In this document: piece after piece, positions 1 through 6,969 of the stretch
Layout: each line of letters opens with the position of its first letter
Numbering within the stretch: the stretch's first letter is position 1
From: an uncultured Roseburia sp.
GTDB taxonomy: Bacteria; Bacillota; Clostridia; Lachnospirales; Lachnospiraceae
Direction of reading: 5' to 3'
DNA length: 19,317 nt
Assembly (NCBI GenBank): GCA_934292805.1
Contig: CAKQXQ010000040.1
Coordinates: 1 to 19,317 of the forward strand
Position numbers and translations under genes: made by a program
Notes under the pieces: model-generated
What the model saw: only the letters and a program-made list of their open reading frames with translations
Database searches by the model: none
Told to the model about the DNA's origin: nothing

Positions 1-60
1 TGCCGCTTTGACTGGAAGGATCAGATGTTTTTTGCATCCGTGATCTGCTTTGGAAAATAA
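1..60 (+). CDS. Possible C-terminal tail of an unidentified gene (partial)
   Basis: Frame 1 is open from the left edge to a TAA at 58-60. It ends with the hydrophobic stretch MFFASVICFGK, which could be the end of a membrane protein. The other two forward frames stop earlier. If real, the gene converges on the membrane protein gene that ends at position 80, leaving a 19-base T-rich gap. Twenty codons are too few to name a family, and chance is not excluded. Confidence 0.3.
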   Translation, partial: CRFDWKDQMFFASVICFGK

Positions 61-79
61 AGGTTTTTGATTGTTTTTG

Positions 80-754
80 CTATTTGGTCAGAACTGAAAC
101 AAAGTGAAATCTCTGATCCATCCGCTCACCGATGAATCCGATCACTTTTCCCATTGTAAAAGCAGCAAGAACCGTTCCGATTCCAAGTCCGTCCAGATGT
201 CCGAGAAAAGCAAATGTGAGCACTGCTGTCGTAGTAAGACAGATCACATCATAGCCGATCTTAATTCTGGAATAACGCACTCCTGTGATCTTGGAAAGTT
301 CTCTCGGAAACAGATCCGTCGGGATGATCGGCAGTCCGCAACGGTTGGAAAATGCAATTCCAATGCAAATCAGCAGATAGCTGATCACAAAATACAGCAC
401 GCAGAATCCAAGAGACTTTGGCAGAATATTGATCCACGCTTCATGCACATCCAAAAGCTCACTGAATGCAAAGCCAACCACAAAGCTGAAAAGATAAGAT
501 GGTACAAATTTTTTACGCATGATCATCAGGCTTAAGATCAGACATGCCTGAAAAATGTAGGTCCATGTTCCGAGAGATACAATGGGTGCAACCTCTGAAA
601 ATGCATATGGCACACTGGAAATTGCTGAGATCCCGGCACCGGAATATAACATCAATACAACACCGAAGCTATTTATGAGCACTGTGATTAAGAGTGCGAT
701 CTCTCCTCTGAAAATCTTTTTTTCATCTTCTTCATTACATACTTTTTCACTCAT
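80..754 (-). CDS. YczE/YyaS/YitT-type integral membrane protein
   Basis: A 224-residue polytopic membrane protein with about five to six hydrophobic segments (roughly residues 18-42, 60-78, 85-100, 115-135, 168-188 and 190-208). The short polar loop with IPTDLFPRE at about 144-152, followed by an R-I-K-I-G-Y-D stretch, resembles the YczE/YyaS/YitT group of uncharacterised membrane proteins; this is family recall, not a search. No catalytic motif is visible and no substrate is known. The start is set by an AAAGGA site about 10 bases upstream. It stands alone: downstream is the window edge, upstream is a 900-base spacer full of repeats. The family call is moderate and the transport role is unknown. 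Confidence 0.7.
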   Translation of the reverse strand: MSEKVCNEEDEKKIFRGEIALLITVLINSFGVVLMLYSGAGISAISSVPYAFSEVAPIVSLGTWTYIFQACLILSLMIMRKKFVPSYLFSFVVGFAFSELLDVHEAWINILPKSLGFCVLYFVISYLLICIGIAFSNRCGLPIIPTDLFPRELSKITGVRYSRIKIGYDVICLTTTAVLTFAFLGHLDGLGIGTVLAAFTMGKVIGFIGERMDQRFHFVSVLTK

Positions 755-801
755 TTTCTGTAAATCCTTTCATAACGAAATCAGCATTTTTGTCATGAAT
801 C

Positions 802-830
802 AATTTACTCCTATTTTTTATAAATAACAA
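802..830 (-). promoter_or_regulatory. Possible promoter of the YczE-like gene
   Basis: On the minus strand TTGTTA (830-825), a 17-base spacer and TAAATT (807-802) lie about 50 bases before the start codon. Each hexamer matches consensus at four of six positions, and the region is AT-rich, so chance matches are likely. Confidence 0.3.
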
Positions 831-892
831 GTGGTTAATTTTTTTGGATTCATAGTTTTTGTCTATTGTTTCATAAGTCAAATCTGGCATTG

Positions 893-1310
893 CTGCTCCC
901 TGGCTTCCAGTTTCTCTGCCCTTTCGGGCACTTTTCTCCGATTTAGGCCTACTTTCCCGCTTCCCGCTGCCGGGTTTCTCTGCCCTTTCGGGCACTTTTG
1001 CCTGATTTAGGTCTACTTTTCCGCTTCCCGCTGCCGGGTTTCTCTGCCCTTTCGGGCACTTTTCTCTGATTTAGGCCTACTTCTCTGCTTCCCGGCTACT
1101 GTTTTCTCTGCCTTTTCGGGCACTTTTCTCCGATTTAGGTCTACTTTTCCGCTTCCCGGCTTCCAGTTTCTCTGCCCTTTCGGGCACTTTTTCCTGTTTT
1201 AGGCCTACTTTTCCGCTTCCCGGCTACTGGTTTCTCTGCCCTTTCGGGCACTTTTCTCTGATTTAGGCCTACTTCTCTGCTTCCCGCTGCCGGGTTTCTC
1301 TGCCCTTTCG
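893..1310. repeat. Array of 64-bp tandem repeats (six full units plus partial ends)
   Basis: Full units begin at 911, 975, 1039, 1103, 1167 and 1231, exactly 64 bases apart. A degenerate tail precedes them (893-910) and a truncated seventh unit begins at 1295. Every unit has TTTCTCTGCC(C/T)TTTCGGGCA, then a GATTTAGG(C/T)CTAC block, then a CGCTTCCCG block. Differences are scattered point changes, so the units are diverged and not a recent expansion. Because 64 is not a multiple of three, the array does not encode a repeated peptide. Read on the minus strand each unit contains TGCCC-GAAA-GGGCA, a 5-bp stem closed by a GNRA tetraloop (weakened in the unit at 1103). There are no variable spacers, so this is not a CRISPR array. 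Confidence 0.93.
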
Positions 1311-1336
1311 GACATAATTATGCCCGAAAGGGCAGA
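1299..1336. repeat. 38-bp near-perfect palindrome at the array's end
   Basis: The truncated seventh repeat unit (CTGCCCTTTCGG, 1300-1311) faces an inverted copy of the same core (CCGAAAGGGCAG, 1324-1335) across the self-complementary CATAATTATG (1313-1322). Only the pair 1312/1323 (A/C) breaks the palindrome. It marks where the direct repeats stop and one core copy has been inverted. Confidence 0.9.
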
Positions 1337-1392
1337 CTTTCTGATTCCAGCTTTCTTGAAAGTAAATCATGTCTATAATTTGATTGATTCCC

Positions 1393-1507
1393 AGATTTCA
1401 TCATATCACTTGAGCAGCTTCAATGGGCATTTATACCGCCAAAGGCCATGTGCGATTTATACCGCCAAAAGTTATACTATTGACGCTGCTCAGGTGATAT
1501 GAAATCT
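1393..1507. repeat. 115-bp hairpin element with two internal direct repeats
   Basis: The arms are AGATTTC + ATATCACTTGAGCAGC (1393-1399 and 1403-1418) and GCTGCTCAGGTGATAT + GAAATCT (1485-1507). They form a 23-bp stem with one G-T pair and a 3-base bulge (1400-1402). The 66-base loop holds two copies of ATTTATACCGCCAAA (1429-1443 and 1455-1469), 26 bases apart. No open frame of interest fills it. It could be a MITE-like relic, a recombination or protein-binding site, or a structured RNA; the sequence alone does not decide. Confidence 0.8.
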
Positions 1508-1532
1508 AACACCTCACAACACTTCTTTATCT

Positions 1533-1594
1533 CTCACCCTTGCAAAAAGAGATGTAAAAACTCACCCTCACAAAAGAGGGGATGTAAAAAACTC
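1533..1594. repeat. Imperfect tandem duplication of a terminator arm
   Basis: CTCACCCT...GATGTAAAAA occurs at 1533-1560 and again from 1561, 28 bases on, the second copy being slightly longer. Both contain the left half of the adjacent hairpin, so two alternative partners exist for the right half at 1599-1612. Confidence 0.7.
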
Positions 1595-1619
1595 AACCGA
1601 GTTTTTTACATCCCCTTTT
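1574..1619 (-). terminator. Strong intrinsic terminator downstream of purL
   Basis: AGGGGATGTAAAAAACTC (1577-1594) pairs perfectly with GAGTTTTTTACATCCCCT (1599-1616) around an AACC loop, and pairing extends to 1574/1619 through a G-T pair. It lies about 40 bases past the purL stop. The flanks give a short T-rich run on either strand, so it could work in both directions. Confidence 0.85.
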
Positions 1620-1660
1620 AAGAACATTTCACAGCACTTTAAAATTCTTCAACCATATTC

Positions 1661-4600
1661 TTATTTAAAATACTTCACACCGGATTCAAAGATCTTGATA
1701 TCCTGCTCTCCATAGATGTTCATCGCAACACTTCTGTCACGTCTCTCGGAGTGAGCCATCTTGCCAAGTACACGGCCATCCGGGCTTGTGATACCTTCGA
1801 TCGCCATGTAGGAACCGTTGACATTCCATTCTTCATCCATGGTCGGAACGCCGGCTTCATTCACATACTGGGTCGCAACCTGTCCGTTTGCAAAGAGCCT
1901 GTCTAACCACTCCTGTGGTGCTACGAAACGGCCTTCGCCATGGGAAGCCGGATTGCAATATACTTTTCCAAGCTCTGCACCCTGTAACCATGGGGACTTA
2001 TTGGTAACAACTTTGGTATATACCATTTTGCTCACATGACGTCCGATGGTGTTGTATGTCAGAGTCGGTGACTCAGCTGACTGTGGACGGATCTCTCCGT
2101 AAGGAACTAATCCTAATTTGATGAGTGCCTGGAATCCGTTACAGATACCGAGTGCAAGTCCGTCTCTCTCATTTAACAGCTTCATAACTGCTTCTGTCAT
2201 CTTTGCATTGCGGAATGCTGTTGCAAAGAATTTTGCAGATCCATCCGGTTCGTCACCGGCGGAGAATCCACCCGGGAACATGATGATCTGTGACTGTTCG
2301 ATTGCTTTTACAAACTCATCTACAGATTCACGGATATCGTTTGCATTCATGTTTTTGAATACTTTTACGATCGTATTGGCACCTGCACGTTCAAATGCAT
2401 CCGCACTGTCGTACTCGCAGTTAGTTCCCGGGAATACAGGGATGAATACAGTTGGCTTTGCCACTTTGTTTTTGCATACATAAATGCTATCTGCTTTGTA
2501 TAATCCTGTTTTTACTTCGTCTTTATTCTCTGTTGCACGTGTTGGGAACACTTTCTCCAACGTAGCTGTCCATGCGTGTAAAGCTTCCTCCATGGAAATT
2601 CTCATGTCACCGTAAATAAAGCTTTCTTCTTCATTTACCCATCCAACAAGTGCCTCGCATCCTGCAAGTCCTGCTGCATCGAGTGCAGCCTTTACCTCTG
2701 CAACTTTTTCAGCCGGAACTTCCGCTACGATATTACCGAATCCCGGAGCAAATAATGTTTCTTTGGAAACATCTTCGTTTACTGTAACACCAAGCTTGTT
2801 ACCGAATGCCATTTTGCTGACTGCTGCTGCAAGTCCTTTTCCGTCAAGTGCATAAGCGGATACGATCACGCCAGCCTGGATCAGTGCATGGATGGTATCG
2901 TATAATTTCATGACCTGTGCGTAATCCGGAAGGTCAAATTCATCTTTTTTAATTGTAAACAGTACTAACTGGTCTCCCACTGCTTTTAATTCCGGTGTGA
3001 TGATATCTTTTTCTTTTGCGATATCCACAGCGAAAGAAACAAGTGTTGGTGGAACATCAATATCATTGAAGGTTCCGGACATGGAATCTTTTCCACCGAT
3101 GGATGGAAGTCCGAAGCCGATCTGTGCATTGTAAGCACCGAGTAATGCTGCAAATGGCTGGCTCCAGCGTTTTGGATCCTCGCTCATTCTGCGGAAGTAC
3201 TCCTGGAAAGTGAAACGTACTTTCTTGTAATCACCGCCTGCAGTTACGATTCTGGATAAGGATTCTAATACTGCGTAAACAGATCCGTGGTATGGGCTCC
3301 AGCTTGATAAGTATGGATCAAAACCATAAGACATCATGGTCACGGTGTCGCAGTCTCCCTTTGCAACCGGAAGCTTTGCAACCATGGACTGTGTCTCTGT
3401 GAGCTGGTATTTTCCACCGAATGGCATGTAAACGCTGTTCACACCGATGGAACCGTCGAACATCTCCACAAGACCTTTCTGGGAGCAGACATTTAAATCA
3501 GCCAGTTCTGTCATCCATGCAGCTTTCATATCATTTGCCGCAACTGCCTCTGCTACCTTTGGTGCTGCGATCTTTTTGAAATAATTTTCTTTTTCCTCAG
3601 GCATCTCAACTTCTACGTTGGTCTCCTGATGTGCACCGTTTGTATCTAAGAATGCTCTGGAAAGATTTACGATCTCTTTTCCTCTCCACTCTAATACAAG
3701 TCTTGGATCTTCTGTCACAACTGCAACTTCCACTGCTTCTAAGTTTTCCTCTGTTGCGTAGCCTAAGAAGGTCTGTACATCCTCCGGAGCTACAACAACT
3801 GCCATACGCTCCTGGGATTCAGAGATTGCAAGCTCTGTTCCGTCAAGTCCGGCGTATTTTTTCGGAACTTTATCTAAATTAATGCGAAGTCCGTCTGCTA
3901 ATTCACCGATTGCTACAGACACACCGCCTGCACCGAAATCGTTACATTTTTTGATGATGTGGGCAACTTCCTCACGACGGAATAATCTCTGGATCTTACG
4001 CTCTGTCGGAGCATTACCTTTCTGTACTTCTGCACCGCAGACAGAAGTCGACTGTGTATTGTGTGCTTTGGATGAACCTGTTGCACCGCCGATACCGTCA
4101 CGTCCGGTACGTCCTCCGAGTAAGATAATGATATCTCCCGGATCAGAAGTCAGTCTCTGAACTGCACGTCTTGGAGCAGCACCCATAACAGCACCAATCT
4201 CCATACGTTTTGCGACATAGTTTGGATGGTATACTTCTTTTACATAACCGGTTGCAAGTCCGATCTGGTTACCGTAGGAGCTGTAACCGTGAGCTGCCTC
4301 GCGGACAATTTTCTTCTGTGGAAGTTTTCCCGGTAACGTATCTTTCACAGATACAGTCGGGTCTGCTGCTCCTGTCACACGCATTGCCTGATATACATAG
4401 GTACGTCCTGACAACGGATCACGGATCGCACCACCGAGACAGGTAGCTGCACCACCGAATGGTTCAATCTCTGTTGGATGGTTATGTGTCTCATTTTTGA
4501 AGTTTACAAGCCATTCTTCTGTCTGTCCGTCCACTTCTACAGGAACTACGATAGAGCATGCGTTGATCTCATCGGATTCTTCCTGATCCTGTAATTTTCC

Positions 4601-5464
4601 TTCTTTTTTCAGACGTTTCATGGCAAGTAATGCGATATCCATTAAGCAGACAAACTTGTCGGAACGTCCTTCATAAAGATTTTTGAATGTATTCAAATAG
4701 TCATTGTAAGTCTCTTCGATCGGTTTTCTGTAAAATCCGTCATCAAACTTCACATCCTTTAACTCTGTGGAGAATGTTGTATGACGGCAGTGATCTGACC
4801 AGTATGTATCAAGAACACGGATCTCTGTTACGGATGGATCTCTGTGTTCTTCCTTTTTAAAGTAGTTCTGGATATGTAAGAAATCCTTGAATGTCATGGC
4901 AAGGTTTAAAGAACTGTAAAGCTCTTTTAACTGTGCTTCCGGCATATCTGCAAATCCCACAAAAGAGATCACATCTGCAGGATCTTCAAAATTCTGTACC
5001 AAAGTCTCCGGTTTCTCAAGACCTGTCTCTCTGGAATCAACCGGGTTGATGCAGTGATGCTTGATCGCCTCTAACTGCTCCTCTGTGATATCGCCTTCGA
5101 TCACATAAGTAGTTGCAGTACGGATGACAGGTTCTTCCTCTTCATTTAATAATTTCACACACTGCTCAGCTGAGTCTGCTCTCTGGTCAAACTGTCCCGG
5201 TAAGTATTCTACGGAAAAAGTTTTTGCATTTCCAAGTTCGAACTCTTCTTCAAAAACCATATCTACCGGTGGCTCTGAGAAAACAGTTCCCAATGCTTTT
5301 TTGTATGTTTCCTCTGAAATATTCTCTATATCGTAACGAATCAGTTCACGTACACCTGTCACTGATGAAATTCCAAGATAGTTCTTGATCTCAGCCTGTA
5401 ACTCTTTCGCTTTGACTGCAAAAGCCGGTTTCTTCTCTACATAAACTCTTCTTACATTGCTCAT
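1661..5464 (-). CDS. purL: Phosphoribosylformylglycinamidine synthase, single-chain large form
   Basis: A 1267-residue enzyme that makes FGAM from FGAR, glutamine and ATP, the fourth step of purine synthesis. The synthetase half shows TYWSDHCRHTTF (about 220-231) and the ATP/Mg motif NFKNETHNHPTEIEPFGGA (about 321-339). The C-terminal glutaminase domain starts near residue 1003 with FIPVFPGTNCE and carries Cys1108 (GICNGFQ) and the His1238-x-Glu1240 pair (AHSER), so the triad looks complete. Length and fusion fit the large PurL type, which needs no separate PurQ or PurS. The start at 5464 (MSNVRR) is preferred to an ATG at 5572: it follows an AAAGGAAAAGGG ribosome site, and the upstream extension overlaps a predicted promoter. 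It is followed by a strong terminator and diverges from a LysR regulator. Confidence 0.97.
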   Translation of the reverse strand: MSNVRRVYVEKKPAFAVKAKELQAEIKNYLGISSVTGVRELIRYDIENISEETYKKALGTVFSEPPVDMVFEEEFELGNAKTFSVEYLPGQFDQRADSAEQCVKLLNEEEEPVIRTATTYVIEGDITEEQLEAIKHHCINPVDSRETGLEKPETLVQNFEDPADVISFVGFADMPEAQLKELYSSLNLAMTFKDFLHIQNYFKKEEHRDPSVTEIRVLDTYWSDHCRHTTFSTELKDVKFDDGFYRKPIEETYNDYLNTFKNLYEGRSDKFVCLMDIALLAMKRLKKEGKLQDQEESDEINACSIVVPVEVDGQTEEWLVNFKNETHNHPTEIEPFGGAATCLGGAIRDPLSGRTYVYQAMRVTGAADPTVSVKDTLPGKLPQKKIVREAAHGYSSYGNQIGLATGYVKEVYHPNYVAKRMEIGAVMGAAPRRAVQRLTSDPGDIIILLGGRTGRDGIGGATGSSKAHNTQSTSVCGAEVQKGNAPTERKIQRLFRREEVAHIIKKCNDFGAGGVSVAIGELADGLRINLDKVPKKYAGLDGTELAISESQERMAVVVAPEDVQTFLGYATEENLEAVEVAVVTEDPRLVLEWRGKEIVNLSRAFLDTNGAHQETNVEVEMPEEKENYFKKIAAPKVAEAVAANDMKAAWMTELADLNVCSQKGLVEMFDGSIGVNSVYMPFGGKYQLTETQSMVAKLPVAKGDCDTVTMMSYGFDPYLSSWSPYHGSVYAVLESLSRIVTAGGDYKKVRFTFQEYFRRMSEDPKRWSQPFAALLGAYNAQIGFGLPSIGGKDSMSGTFNDIDVPPTLVSFAVDIAKEKDIITPELKAVGDQLVLFTIKKDEFDLPDYAQVMKLYDTIHALIQAGVIVSAYALDGKGLAAAVSKMAFGNKLGVTVNEDVSKETLFAPGFGNIVAEVPAEKVAEVKAALDAAGLAGCEALVGWVNEEESFIYGDMRISMEEALHAWTATLEKVFPTRATENKDEVKTGLYKADSIYVCKNKVAKPTVFIPVFPGTNCEYDSADAFERAGANTIVKVFKNMNANDIRESVDEFVKAIEQSQIIMFPGGFSAGDEPDGSAKFFATAFRNAKMTEAVMKLLNERDGLALGICNGFQALIKLGLVPYGEIRPQSAESPTLTYNTIGRHVSKMVYTKVVTNKSPWLQGAELGKVYCNPASHGEGRFVAPQEWLDRLFANGQVATQYVNEAGVPTMDEEWNVNGSYMAIEGITSPDGRVLGKMAHSERRDRSVAMNIYGEQDIKIFESGVKYFK

Positions 5465-5509
5465 AAATATACCCTTTTCCTTTCGCGATGTGTTTGCTTT
5501 ATCTTGCTG

Positions 5510-5535
5510 CCGGTCTGTATATTCATACATACCGG
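5510..5535 (-). other. Hairpin in the purL leader
   Basis: CCGGTCTGTAT (5510-5520) and ATACATACCGG (5525-5535) form an 11-bp stem with one mismatch and a four-base loop, about 46 bases before the purL start. No T run follows on the minus strand, so it is not an intrinsic terminator. I see no purine-riboswitch core around it. Confidence 0.55.
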
Positions 5536-5562
5536 ATATTGCCTTCCTAATTACTCGCAAAT

Positions 5563-5571
5563 AGTATAACA
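5563..5571 (-). promoter_or_regulatory. Extended -10 promoter candidate for purL
   Basis: On the minus strand TG-T-TATACT is an extended -10 element about 100 bases before the purL ATG, with no good -35. It would start RNA near 5556, inside the alternative N-terminal extension, which supports the start at 5464. A second, stronger purL promoter candidate lies at 5741-5769. Confidence 0.45.
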
Positions 5572-5732
5572 TATGGTATTAGATTAGCATAATTAATATA
5601 TTTAATTTGTTTTATAAGTTTATTTAATATTTCTTATGACTGGTCATGCAGGAAATTATCATCATCTGTTTTCTCGCATCTTATTCCAATAACAATTCTC
5701 CATCACACCTGCACTATAACTATAAGAATTGA

Positions 5733-5769
5733 TTGACACAATTATAAGTAGGTCTTATAATTGTGTCAG
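5733..5769. promoter_or_regulatory. Overlapping divergent promoters in a 15-bp inverted repeat (purL / lysR)
   Basis: TGACACAATTATAAG (5734-5748) and CTTATAATTGTGTCA (5754-5768) are perfect inverted arms around a 5-base centre. On the plus strand TTGACA (5733-5738), exactly 17 bases and TATAAT (5756-5761) make a perfect consensus sigma-70/A promoter toward the LysR gene. On the minus strand CTGACA (5769-5764), 17 bases and TATAAT (5746-5741) point toward purL. The two promoters occupy the same DNA, so polymerase could bind only one at a time. Predicted starts are near 5768 (+) and 5734 (-). Confidence 0.85.
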
Positions 5770-5789
5770 TATGATAATTAGATGTAAAA

Positions 5790-5860
5790 AATCTGCACTA
5801 CGTCAGTTTTTTCTTTTCTGAAAGCAGATTATTTTATCCGATACTGTCCGGATTATCTGC
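5790..5860 (+). other. lysR leader with mutually exclusive pairings
   Basis: Within the predicted 133-base leader, AATCTGC (5790-5796) can pair with GCAGATT (5824-5830), while GCAGAT (5824-5829) can instead pair with ATCTGC (5855-5860), with an inner ATCCG/CGGAT helix (5836-5840, 5849-5853). The middle segment has two partners, as in attenuators, but no clear T run follows the second hairpin. The stems are short, so this is tentative. Confidence 0.35.
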
Positions 5861-5900
5861 TGATAATATTTTTACAATCAAAGAGAAAGGTTCTTTATCT

Positions 5901-6785
5901 ATGGATATCAATTACGAATTATATAAAGTATTTTATTATGTAGCGACTTCCCTTAGTTTTTCCGAGGCAAGCAAGCAGCTGTACATCTCACAGTCTGCTG
6001 TCAGCCAGTCCATCAAGACTCTTGAGAAGAAATTAGAGCAGCCTCTTTTTATCCGCAGCACAAAAAAAGTCCAGCTTACACCGGCCGGAAAAGTGCTCTT
6101 AAAGCACATCGAACCTGCCATGAACTTAATCCAGCGCGGTGAGAACCAGTTACTGGATTCCGGAAGTCTTGGTCTTGGCCAGCTGCATATCGGTGCAAGT
6201 GACACGATCTGCCGTTACTTCCTTGTTCCTTATCTGAAGCAGTTCCACAAGAAGTTTCCAAATGTTCCAATCAAAGTAACCAACGCAACTTCTGTAAGCT
6301 GTGTGGATCTTTTAGAGCAGGGCAAAGTCGACCTGATCGTGACAAACTTCCCGAATGCCCACCTGAACCACTCTTATATAAGGAAGACTGTCTGCAAATT
6401 TACCGACGTTTTCATTGCAAACCCTGCCTATTTCAACCTGAAACAGCAGGAAATTCCATTCAGCGAACTGAAGCAATATCCGATCCTGATGCTTGACCGC
6501 AAGAGTACCACAAGTGAATTCCTGCACAATCTGTTTTTGCAGCATCAGCTGGAGCTGATCCCGGAAGTCGAGTTAAGCAGTAATGATCTTCTTATCGATC
6601 TTGCACGTATCGGGCTTGGTATTGCCTTCATTCCGGATTACTGCTTAAGCCGGGATTCCCAGGATCTGTATATCGTAAGAACAAAGGAAGTTCTTCCATC
6701 ACGTCAGATGGTAGCCTCTGTCAATCCGACTTTACCGATCTCACAGTCCACTGAGGAATTTTTAAAACTGTTACCTGAAATCTGA
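5901..6785 (+). CDS. LysR-family transcriptional regulator
   Basis: A 294-residue protein with the LysR plan. The N-terminal winged helix-turn-helix covers residues 4-63, with SFSEASKQLYISQSAVSQSI at 19-38 and the wing QPLFIRSTKKVQLTPAG at 47-63. The effector-binding domain follows from about residue 92 (GQLHIGASDT), with a typical second half around IGLGIAFIPDYC. The ATG follows an AAAGG site with 11-base spacing. The gene diverges from purL and the two share an inverted-repeat promoter, so autoregulation or control of purL is plausible. No residues identify the effector, and LysR proteins often act on the adjacent divergent gene. Confidence 0.93.
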   Translation: MDINYELYKVFYYVATSLSFSEASKQLYISQSAVSQSIKTLEKKLEQPLFIRSTKKVQLTPAGKVLLKHIEPAMNLIQRGENQLLDSGSLGLGQLHIGASDTICRYFLVPYLKQFHKKFPNVPIKVTNATSVSCVDLLEQGKVDLIVTNFPNAHLNHSYIRKTVCKFTDVFIANPAYFNLKQQEIPFSELKQYPILMLDRKSTTSEFLHNLFLQHQLELIPEVELSSNDLLIDLARIGLGIAFIPDYCLSRDSQDLYIVRTKEVLPSRQMVASVNPTLPISQSTEEFLKLLPEI

Positions 6786-6790
6786 TTTTG

Positions 6791-6816
6791 ATTTCATTTA
6801 ACGTGAACGAAATTTT
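6791..6816 (+). terminator. Weak hairpin after the LysR gene
   Basis: ATTTCATT (6791-6798) pairs with AACGAAAT (6806-6813) with one mismatch, followed by TTTT. It sits right after the LysR stop but is AT-rich and short, so efficiency is doubtful. Confidence 0.3.
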
Positions 6817-6837
6817 CCTGTTATCCGAGATATATTT

Positions 6838-6966
6838 TTACCATACCGGTAATTCTACTTCCACACCTTCTGATGCATCTGTAATTTCCAGTATTGCATT
6901 GGAAGGATCGGAAATCTGAACGGTTCTTTCATAACGGACAAATCCTGTTGTTGGCCGGTGCGATTT
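6838..6966 (-). pseudogene. In-frame coding-like fragment after the GH3 double stop
   Basis: Immediately past the tandem TAA TAA that ends the GH3 gene, the same frame stays open for 42 codons to a TAA at 6838. It reads like real protein, with RYERTVQISDPSNA and LEITDASEGVEVELPVW. This recalls the R-Y-x-T...L-x-I-x-D-x-x-E-x-x-E-V pattern in jelly-roll modules of some glycoside hydrolases, but that is recall and unverified. It could be the remnant of a C-terminal module cut off from the GH3 protein, or the end of an otherwise deleted gene. There is no start codon or ribosome site for separate translation. Confidence 0.45.
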
Positions 6967-6969
6967 TTA

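Noticed and set aside
747..995. 82-codon minus-strand ORF beginning in the repeat array and overlapping the YczE-like start
   Set aside because: Its first third is encoded by the 64-bp repeat, which is not a multiple of three. The rest is AT-rich low-quality sequence, and there is no ribosome site. The overlap with the next start appears accidental.
893..1310. CRISPR array
   Set aside because: The whole 64-bp period is conserved, with no unique spacers, and no cas gene is nearby.
1429..1500. Promoter or invertible promoter inside the 115-bp hairpin
   Set aside because: TTGACG and TATGAA or TATGAT are present but spaced about 12 bases, too close for a normal promoter.
1320..1502. 60-codon plus-strand ORF across the foldback and hairpin element
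   Set aside because: It is built from inverted-repeat sequence, has no ribosome site, and its stop falls in the hairpin arm.
5465..5734. Purine riboswitch in the purL leader
   Set aside because: I looked for the conserved junction sequences and found only a simple hairpin and AT-rich sequence.
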